Shown here piece after piece: positions 1-5,741 of a DNA stretch of 16,803 nucleotides. The stretch covers positions 1-16,803 of the forward strand of contig JALKBU010001098.1 in the NCBI GenBank assembly GCA_023091735.1, in the 5' to 3' direction. A model generated the notes under the pieces. The model was given only the letters and a program-made list of their open reading frames with translations, made no database searches and was not told the origin of the DNA. The stretch comes from Trichomonas tenax (taxonomy: Eukaryota; Parabasalia; Trichomonadida; Trichomonadidae). Within the stretch, counting starts at the first letter, position 1. Each line of letters starts with the position of its first letter. The translations under genes and the position numbers were made by a program.

Positions 1-360
1 CCAATAGTCGATCGTTTCTTATATTGCGCTAATTCATCAAGAGAAACAGGAGGAAGTAAAAAGATTTCAGTAAATAACTTACCTTCACACAATCATTACT
101 TTTCGGGTACAACATCATTGGCAGGAGTTCATACTCATTTAATCAGTAATAGAGGTTATTACGGATGTGGTAACGGAGGAAAAGAAACAATTTCACGATA
201 TGATATTTCATCAGATAACAGAGAATACAACACGGGTTTAATCATTGATCATGCAGGAAGCCACATTCATTCAGTTTATGGAAACACTGCCGACACCGGT
301 TCAGGTACTGATTACATGCCTCCATACATTACTGTTTACACGTGGTATAGGGTTAATTAA
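1..360 (+). CDS. C-terminal part of a phage tail-collar/fibre-like protein (5' truncated by window edge)
   Basis: The frame is open from the first base to TAA at 358-360, giving about 119 residues. What is visible resembles the phage tail-collar/fibre tip family: an ITV-like strand followed by NLPSHNH, a second His motif (GVHTHL), a third (AGSHIHS), Gly/Ser-rich turns, and a C-terminal MPPYITVYTWYRVN. The ending PPY-x-x-VY-x-WYR is a common way for collar-domain proteins to finish. In protists such domains occur in integrated virus-like elements, so I infer this is a structural/adhesion gene of a Maverick-like element; a Maverick-type polymerase remnant lies at the other end of the window. 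No lesion is visible in the part present. It could also be a host gene acquired from a virus or bacterium. The first ATG in the visible part is only at 316, so the real start lies outside the window. Confidence 0.55.
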   Translation, partial: PIVDRFLYCANSSRETGGSKKISVNNLPSHNHYFSGTTSLAGVHTHLISNRGYYGCGNGGKETISRYDISSDNREYNTGLIIDHAGSHIHSVYGNTADTGSGTDYMPPYITVYTWYRVN

Positions 361-600
361 ATCCGAATAAATTTCTCTCATTTTTCACTAAAATTATTTT
401 TCAAAATTTCCTTACCCTCATTTTCTTTCGCTTTCTTTTCTTAGTTAGTTAGTTAGTCATAAATTATTTTTTCTAATTTCTAAATAAATTTCTCTCATTT
501 TTCACTAAAATTATTTTTCAAATTTCTGACTTCATAAATTCCTTTCGCTTTCTTTTCTTAGTTAGTTAGTTAGTTAGTCATAAATTATTTTCAAAACTGA
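361..600. repeat. 117-bp tandem duplication carrying a TTAG microsatellite
   Basis: Two near-identical blocks lie end to end. The first begins ATAAATTTCTCTC at 367 and the second begins with the same bases at 484, so the period is 117. Each holds TTTTTCACTAAAATTATTTTTCAAA, then TTTCGCTTTCTTTTC, a (TTAG)n run and CATAAATTATTTT. The second copy has one more TTAG unit, which points to slippage. It lies directly downstream of the collar-like gene and has no coding potential. Confidence 0.85.
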
Positions 601-706
601 ATAAATTTTATAAAGTCAGGAATTCCAAAATAAAATTAACGTTAATTTGTAAGTAATTCAAAAATTTATTTTCTATATGGGGGAACCTAACTTGTAAAAC
701 TAACTC

Positions 707-822
707 TGTCATAAGTGAATTCGTTAATTCAAAGCTTTACACGTCATATTGTCATAAGTGAATTCGTTAATTCAAAAGTTAATTTTGTCATAAGTGAATT
801 CGTTAATTCAAAAGTTAATTTG
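707..822. repeat. Three direct repeats, about 36-bp unit with internal dyad
   Basis: TGTCATAAGTGAATTCGTTA begins at 707, 750 and 786, each time followed by ATTCAAA. Copies 2 and 3 are exact 36-bp tandem units ending GTTAATTT; copy 1 is separated by 43 bp because its tail diverged. Each unit contains the dyad GAATT-CGTT-AATTC. There are too few copies and no unique spacers, so this is not a CRISPR. It may be a subterminal repeat of the neighbouring mobile element (inference). Confidence 0.85.
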
Positions 823-840
823 TTGTGTAAACCTCTCAAT

Positions 841-890
841 TTAAACATTTCGCGATGTGGCGGCGCAGACGCCACAGTGCGAAATGTTAA
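841..890. repeat. Strong imperfect hairpin flanked by TTAA
   Basis: The left arm at 846-862 pairs with the right arm at 870-886: 15 of 17 positions match (CATTTCGC..TGTGGCG against CGCCACA..GCGAAATG), with a 7-base GC-rich loop. TTAA occurs on both outer sides (841-844 and 887-890). It is much more GC-rich than the surrounding DNA. It could be a structured RNA, a transposon end or a replication hairpin; the sequence alone does not decide. Confidence 0.7.
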
Positions 891-1021
891 TTACTAACTG
901 CCTCCGATAATTCAGAAACCAATATTTCGCGTTTGTTCGGAAATTCACGCATCAAAAACTTTTCAACATCAATTTTATCAGCAAATGAAATCGTTTGACA
1001 ACCAATGTCTACCCTTTCCAT
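887..1021 (-). CDS. Possible small ORF, 44 residues, unknown
   Basis: An ATG at 1021 opens a 44-codon frame closing with TAA at 889-887, inside the outer edge of the hairpin. The peptide begins MERVDIGCQTISFADKIDVE and continues with a charged, helix-prone stretch. The composition looks protein-like rather than random AT-rich translation, but I do not recognise it. It lies among mobile-element debris, so a fragment of an element gene is as likely as a functional small protein. Confidence 0.25.
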   Translation of the reverse strand: MERVDIGCQTISFADKIDVEKFLMREFPNKREILVSELSEAVSN

Positions 1022-1109
1022 CTATTTAATTATTAAAAAATAATATGTTTTTAAAATTAAACTTAATCCACAAATGATTTAAAACCGTTATATAATCAGG
1101 TTAAGAAGA

Positions 1110-1200
1110 ATAAGACCGACCCACGGAGTGGGTTGGGCTCATTTATCCTAGCCCGAAGCTGAGCTTGCTCTGCGGGATGGGCTCATTTGTGTGTGTGTCA
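1110..1200. repeat. GC-rich palindromic patch with (GT)n microsatellite
   Basis: Short perfect palindromes are packed together: CCCAC-GGA-GTGGG (1120-1132), AAGCT-G-AGCTT (1156-1166) and GAGC-TT-GCTC (1161-1170). GGGCTCATTT is repeated at 1135 and 1179, giving a 44-bp period. A (GT)n tract at 1189-1198 joins the patch to the transposase remnant. On the minus strand the order is transposase codons, (AC)n, then the GC-rich patch. The 17-mer at 1154-1170 (minus: GAGCAAGCTCAGCTTCG) recurs nearly identically at 16693-16709. Confidence 0.7.
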
Positions 1201-1882
1201 AATTAATGGTTGCAATTACTGTAAATTTTTGTTTTTTATCTGATGTAAGATGAGCTGTTTTCGGTGCATTCTTTTCGGCTAGAACCTCTCCATCACCATA
1301 GATGAAATTCCATGGTGTTTCATCACAGTTAAATATGTATTCAGGAGGATACAAGTCTATTGCATCATTGATTTCTTCAATGAATTTCTCTACTGTTTCC
1401 ATTCCTACCTCCTATCTTTTCTTTTTTCGTATTTTTCGAAATTTAAGACCGGTTCTTAATACAAAACGCTTCACTATGGAATGGACAAATAGTTTCCCAT
1501 CATTCTTGTCTGGGTGCAAAGAATGATGGAATATGGTTAAATTTTTTTGCAAATGCCTTCTTCTTACAGAAATTCCGTATGCAAGATATTGTGTTTTTAG
1601 CGTATCTTTTATTTGTTCATCTTCATTTCGATTAAAAATAAGTTTTCCTTTTCCTCAGTCATCCCAGGTCTTCATTCTTTTCCTTTTATGATTCTCTTTT
1701 TATACCACTTGTACAGTGTATATAATGGTATTTTGCTTTTCAATTTCTGCTAATTGTATTTTTATTTTGTTATTTTCGCAAATTTCAAAATATTTGAAAA
1801 TTTTTTCTACTAGGGCTGAATCATGATAATAGATATTATGTCCAACAGGAGGTGTATATTGTATTCTTTCAATACTGTTCAT
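1200..1882 (-). pseudogene. Broken DDE-superfamily (pogo/Tigger/CENP-B-like) transposase
   Basis: Reading down from an ATG at 1882, one minus-strand frame shows an N-terminal helix-rich, HTH-like section, then a basic section with HLQKNLTIFHH and LKFRKIRKKK, then FNCDETPWNF, DGEVLAEKNAP and QKFTVIATI. The N-x-DET motif followed by a TVIATI strand is the pattern around the first catalytic Asp of DDE transposases of the CENP-B/pogo group. Lesions: a stop at 1702-1700, a second at about 1650, a TAG at 1414-1412, and what look like two compensating small indels between the first two stops. The protein ends after the first catalytic strand, where an (AC)n tract and GC-rich DNA replace it, so the remaining D/E motifs are absent. 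The copy is dead. Exact family placement is inference. Confidence 0.75.
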
Positions 1883-2197
1883 GATTTGTATCAGCTCCAG
1901 GTGGCCAAACTGAAATAATCGTTATCGTCCGATGCTCCCCGGCCTAAAGGGAACTTGCATCTTGTCGAACATCTGGGTAATAAAATTTACCATCTTTTCT
2001 GTGATATTTGGCATTTACTACATAATATACAATGCAAAAATACAAAAATTTCAGCTAAATATTAAAGTGGATAAGAAAAAAATTGTAAATCAAAAACAGC
2101 ACGTTTTCTCTGCTCTCTGGATTCCCTGAAAGCTATATTTGATGTGAAAATGAGTAAAAACTCGTAAACATTATTTTTTGTAAACTTTACAAAATAT

Positions 2198-2203
2198 TCA
2201 CTT
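2198..2203 (+). promoter_or_regulatory. Initiator (Inr)-like element of the kinase gene
   Basis: TCACTT fits the trichomonad Inr consensus TCA-Y-(T/A), with initiation expected at the A (2200). That would leave a 4-base leader before ATG 2204. Very short leaders are normal in these organisms. Confidence 0.55.
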
Positions 2204-3304
2204 ATGGATATGATAGGTTCAAAGTTCCGCCTCCGGGAGAAACTCGGAGGCGGAAGCTTTGGAGACATACACTTAGGAGTTAATACTGTAACGAACGAAT
2301 CTGTCGCAATTAAAATTGAACTTGAAAAAGCGAAAACACCACAGCTTCATAACGAATATTGTATATACAAGCTCCTTTCAGGTGGTGTAGGAGTCCCCAG
2401 CATCAAGTACTATGGCGTTCAAGAAGGTAAAAACGTTATGGTAATGGATTTGTTGGGTAAATCTTTAAATGATTTGTTCAATTCATGCGGGAAAAGATTC
2501 AGTTTGAAAACAACACTTATGATAACAGACCAGCTGCTGCTAAGACTTGAATATCTCCATAGCAAAAACCTTATTCATCGCGATATAAAACCAGAAAATT
2601 TTGTAATAGGACTTGGAAAGAATCATAATCAAGTGTATATGATAGATATGGGATTGTCAAAACGCTACTGTGACCCAATTACACATGAACACATACCTTT
2701 AAGAGATCATAAATCTTTAATTGGAACCGCTCGTTACACATCAATAAATTCACATATAGGATTTGAACAATCTCGGCGTGATGATTTGGAAAGTATAGGT
2801 TACATGATTATATACTTCATGAAAGGCTCGTTGCCTTGGCAAAATTACAAAACAAAAGATCGCAAAGAGAAAATTCGACACATCATGCAAACCAAGATCT
2901 CCACATCTGTCGATGAACTATGTTTTGGATTACCTTGTGAATTTTCAATCTTTCTTACATCAGTTAAGCAACTCGAGTTTAACGAGCAACCAAACTACTC
3001 CAAATACAGAGCAATGTTCCGCGATTTGTTTATTCGAGAAGGTTACACTTATGATTTCCAATATGACTGGAGTCCCAACGAGGAAATATCTGCTTCAACT
3101 TTCACAAGCCCACAAGTTGAGAGTTCAGCAATTCCATCGATTTCTGCTGCAAAAATCATTCCAATGCGTTCATCCAGCAAATTCTCATCTCCAATCTTGC
3201 ACCAAACAGCGGCCAATAAATTTAGGCCTCCAAAGAGCATGTCCAGTTTCCAGTCACAGTCTAGAAGAATTGTCACTAGTAATCCATTCCGTCAAAAGTT
3301 TTAA
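2204..3304 (+). CDS. Casein kinase 1 family Ser/Thr protein kinase
   Basis: The predicted protein has 366 residues. The kinase domain fills about 8-290: glycine loop LGGGSFGDIHLG (14-25), catalytic Lys in VAIK (37), HRDIKPENF (125-133), metal-binding DMG (148-150) and the CK1 signature SINSHIGFEQSRRDDLES (180-197). The usual APE motif is absent, as expected for CK1. CK1 enzymes phosphorylate Ser/Thr near acidic or pre-phosphorylated sites and act in trafficking, cell cycle and signalling; the target here cannot be told. The tail (about 291-366) is Ser-rich and basic, with several SSP/TSP sites, and has no recognised domain. DMG in place of the more usual DFG is conservative. A second in-frame ATG lies two codons in (2210). 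The Inr at 2198 supports ATG 2204. TAAA at 3317 may serve for 3' end formation. Confidence 0.93.
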   Translation: MDMIGSKFRLREKLGGGSFGDIHLGVNTVTNESVAIKIELEKAKTPQLHNEYCIYKLLSGGVGVPSIKYYGVQEGKNVMVMDLLGKSLNDLFNSCGKRFSLKTTLMITDQLLLRLEYLHSKNLIHRDIKPENFVIGLGKNHNQVYMIDMGLSKRYCDPITHEHIPLRDHKSLIGTARYTSINSHIGFEQSRRDDLESIGYMIIYFMKGSLPWQNYKTKDRKEKIRHIMQTKISTSVDELCFGLPCEFSIFLTSVKQLEFNEQPNYSKYRAMFRDLFIREGYTYDFQYDWSPNEEISASTFTSPQVESSAIPSISAAKIIPMRSSSKFSSPILHQTAANKFRPPKSMSSFQSQSRRIVTSNPFRQKF

Positions 3305-3682
3305 TTTTATTGTTTGTAAAATCTTTTTTATATCAATATTCTATCTTTATTAGTTGACACGGCATTAGCTAGTTGATTTCTATCATTTATAATGAGCAAT
3401 TCTAATATGAATATTAGTCATCAATATCAAAGCTAATTAAAGATAATTAAAGTTTGAAATATCAATAAAGCGATAAGAATCAAGTAGTAAAACATGTATT
3501 AAATAGAAAAAGTATACTATATCAATAAGGATAAGCTATGAAATCGATTTCAAGATTAGCAACATTATTAATTTGTCATGTAAAGTTTATGTTAAGGTTA
3601 TATGTCAAAATAATAATATAATTGCTATAATCAATTCTATAAGGACCAGTGCATTTGCTCGATGATTTGATGATATCTTGAA
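3305..3682. other. Intergenic region, AT-rich, with a weak degenerate repeat
   Basis: No gene was found. TAAA at 3317-3320, 13 bases past the kinase stop, is a plausible polyadenylation signal. ATATCAATAA followed by G and ATAAG recurs loosely (around 3460 and 3520). No spliceosomal intron signal (GTAYGT or ACTAACACACAG) that could supply an upstream exon for the next gene was seen. Confidence 0.5.
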
Positions 3683-3688
3683 TCAATT
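3683..3688 (+). promoter_or_regulatory. Weak Inr-like element before the coiled-coil gene
   Basis: TCAATT lies directly before codon TTG 3689. It departs from the Inr consensus at +2 (A rather than a pyrimidine). If used, its A at 3685 gives the same 4-base leader as the kinase gene upstream. Confidence 0.3.
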
Positions 3689-5236
3689 TTGTCTAATACT
3701 GTCCAATCTTTATTTACTTTTCTCGATCAGACTGATCAAAAGGAGCTCAAAAGAGGAATTCCTAAGTCTTCCGATATTGAATCAAATCTGAAATCACAAA
3801 GTCGAGACTTAAAGCATCAAATAAAAGAAATTCAAACTCGAATAAATGAATTTGAAGCAATACAAGATGCATTATTTAAACAAAAAGAGAATTATACATC
3901 AGAAATATCTGGATTGCAAGGAAAAATCGAAGATATTATGAAAGATAAAGAAAATATTGCACAAAGCATTCGTAATTCATCAGCAAAACTCGCCGAAGTC
4001 GAATTTGCAGATACAATAAATGAAAATGAAGAAATAATGAAATTAGTTAAACAAGGATTAAAAGATTTAAAGAAGCAGCTCGATGAAGATCTAAATAAAC
4101 AGCTTCATACAATAATGTCAAATCAAGCAAAACGTGCTGCTGAAGAATTTTCACCACACATTCAGCAATTAAAGACAAAGCATAACACTAATATTACAGT
4201 TTTACTTTCAGCACACACTAAAGAACTTGAAAAGATCAAGCAGCGTAAATTTGAGGATACTAGAAATTATCTGAATGAGTTTAGAGAGAAGTTTCGCGAA
4301 CAAACTATTCAATTAACAAATACTTCATTAGCAGAAAATAACAACGCTATTAATAGATATAGACAGAAGTGCGAGAAAGAAATATCTCTTATTAATGCTG
4401 ATTTTTCATCAATAAAGCGCAATGTTGAAAACACAATAAATGAAGTTAAAAGAAGAACGCAAAGAGATATTGAAATAGAACGAAATGCAATGACAAGAAG
4501 AATAGAAGACTGCAAAAGATCAATAAGCACATCGAGAAGGACTGCAGAGCAAAGATTGCAACAACTCAGCAATCTAAAGGGCGACAACAATTTCGTTATA
4601 GAAAATCTCCCTGCAGTAGAACTAGAACAGAAGTTTATCGAGAAAAATAATGTAATTATCAATAATAGAAAAGAAGAACTGAATAAAGAAATCGAAAATC
4701 TACAAGAAGAAGTAACAGCCAACGAAAACATCGAAATCAGTCAGAAGTCTCAAGTCAATGATAGGAAGATCTCAAAGCTAAACGATGATCTTGAATATCT
4801 CAACACAGAAAAGAATCATTTACTAACCCAACTAGAACGCACTGAAGCGCATAGATCAAGAGCCGAGAAAAGGAAGGAAATATCAGATGATGAAATTTTA
4901 CATTTTTCAAAAGAAGTCTCCGCATTAAGAGATAGACTTTTTGCTGCATCCATAGTACACCCTAAGTATGAATTAAGCCATGACAAGAACAGCGAGCTCA
5001 TCATCAGCGCAATTAAGAAAGAAATAAATCAAATAAGGCTCGACGAAATGAGACTAGAAAAAGAATTCAGCTCAAAGATGTCCATTCTCAAAGAAAAGCA
5101 TGAATCCGCACTAAAAAAGACCGGTGATAAAATAAAACAACTGATTTCGTCCAAAGATAAGGAAATCGAAGAATTAAGTGACCAACTTAACAAAGCCAAT
5201 CAGATGCTGATAGCGGCGACAAGCACGATGAAATAA
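3689..5236 (+). CDS. Long coiled-coil protein with TTG at the expected start
   Basis: A 515-codon open frame encodes an almost continuous coiled coil (about 35-510), very rich in Glu, Lys, Gln, Asn and Ile/Leu heptads, with arginine-rich patches near 250-290. Its shape suggests a cytoskeletal or structural role, which abounds in trichomonads, but I recognise no specific family. The start is odd. In frame, the nearest upstream stop is TGA at 3671, no ATG lies between it and the frame, and the first in-frame ATG is at codon 84. The frame begins TTG TCT AAT, just after an Inr-like TCAATT. ATG TCT is a common trichomonad start, so one A-to-T change in the initiator is the simplest reading. The rest is intact. 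Options: recent pseudogene, start at Met84, non-AUG start, or a base error. No signal peptide or membrane segment is visible. Confidence 0.7.
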   Translation: MSNTVQSLFTFLDQTDQKELKRGIPKSSDIESNLKSQSRDLKHQIKEIQTRINEFEAIQDALFKQKENYTSEISGLQGKIEDIMKDKENIAQSIRNSSAKLAEVEFADTINENEEIMKLVKQGLKDLKKQLDEDLNKQLHTIMSNQAKRAAEEFSPHIQQLKTKHNTNITVLLSAHTKELEKIKQRKFEDTRNYLNEFREKFREQTIQLTNTSLAENNNAINRYRQKCEKEISLINADFSSIKRNVENTINEVKRRTQRDIEIERNAMTRRIEDCKRSISTSRRTAEQRLQQLSNLKGDNNFVIENLPAVELEQKFIEKNNVIINNRKEELNKEIENLQEEVTANENIEISQKSQVNDRKISKLNDDLEYLNTEKNHLLTQLERTEAHRSRAEKRKEISDDEILHFSKEVSALRDRLFAASIVHPKYELSHDKNSELIISAIKKEINQIRLDEMRLEKEFSSKMSILKEKHESALKKTGDKIKQLISSKDKEIEELSDQLNKANQMLIAATSTMK

Positions 5237-5343
5237 CAGACATACAGTTAATTGGATTTTTTCATACAAAACATAACCTTAGGTCACTTTTTGTAAATAA
5301 TTTTGTTTTTAGTTTAAATTTTATATGGGTAAGTAACATAATA

Positions 5344-5670
5344 TGTTGGGTATAATAAAGATTCACGAAAAGTGAAGTGTTTACATGGCAAATGTATTTC
5401 ATTTTGACATGTAAAATTGGTTTATTTATAAAGTATACATTTGCTAATTATTTATAAGTTCAATTAAACTTGTTATAGCATTTGCAAATCTTATTAGAGA
5501 ATCTATTAAGCTTGTTAGAGAGTATATCAAGCTTGTTAAAGCGTCTATTAAGCTTGTTAGAGCGTCTATCAAGCTTAGAATAACATCCTTTATTAAAATG
5601 GCAGACTTTACATATTTATAACTGTCATGTAAACACGTCACTTTTTCGTGACTCTTTACTATACCCTACA
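5344..5670. mobile_element. Non-autonomous element (MITE-like) with 47-bp terminal inverted repeats
   Basis: The left end 5344-5390 begins TGTTGGGTATAATAAAGATT; the right end 5670-5623, read on the other strand, begins TGTAGGGTATAGTAAAGAGT. The arms also share CACGAAAA, AGTG and GTGTTTACATG, with about five mismatches and one indel over 47 bases. The 327-bp interior encodes no transposase and holds a 21-bp minisatellite. No clear target-site duplication was found (ATA on the left against ATG on the right). The element ends 72 bp before the protease start codon and 51 bp before its Inr, so it forms most of the upstream region of that gene. Confidence 0.75.
5508..5578. repeat. 21-bp minisatellite inside the inverted-repeat element
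   Basis: Units AAGCTTGTTAGAG.. start at 5508, 5529 and 5550, with a partial unit at 5571; a decayed unit precedes them (about 5491-5507). Each has a HindIII site. Because 21 is divisible by three, the minus strand reads a repeated seven-residue TSLIDAL-like peptide, but that frame has no ATG. Confidence 0.85.
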
Positions 5671-5720
5671 ATGAGATAACAAATAAAAATTACGATTGAC
5701 AAAATAGGATAACAGGAGTG

Positions 5721-5726
5721 TCACTT
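5721..5726 (+). promoter_or_regulatory. Inr-like element of the protease gene
   Basis: TCACTT is identical to the motif before the kinase gene. Initiation at A 5723 would give a 19-base leader to ATG 5742. It also argues against translation starting at the in-frame GTG at 5718. Confidence 0.55.
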
Positions 5727-5741
5727 TTCTTAAAATTTTTA

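Noticed and set aside
707..822. CRISPR-like repeat array
   Set aside because: There are only three copies, two of them directly tandem, no unique spacers of uniform size, and the host is eukaryotic.
1932..2129. 65-codon plus-strand frame before the kinase gene
   Set aside because: Low-complexity AT-rich translation with no recognisable motif, and no Inr-like site close to its ATG was noted.
2204..3304. Kinase as a pseudokinase because of DMG
   Set aside because: The metal-binding Asp, the catalytic Lys and HRD are all present; Phe to Met in DFG is tolerated in active kinases.
3305..3690. Spliced upstream exon supplying an ATG to the coiled-coil gene
   Set aside because: No trichomonad-type splice signals (GTAYGT donor, ACTAACACACAG acceptor) were found near the start of the frame.
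4309..4731. Minus-strand hydrophobic frame opposite the coiled-coil gene
   Set aside because: Reverse reading of Glu/Lys/Asn codons gives Ser/Phe/Leu; it is a shadow.
5444..5641. Minus-strand frame of 65 codons with heptad TSLIDAL repeats
   Set aside because: It has no ATG, lies wholly within the inverted-repeat element, and its regularity comes from the 21-bp DNA repeat.
5718..5741. GTG at 5718 as start of the protease
   Set aside because: Non-AUG, and it precedes the likely transcription start at A 5723; ATG 5742 is preferred.
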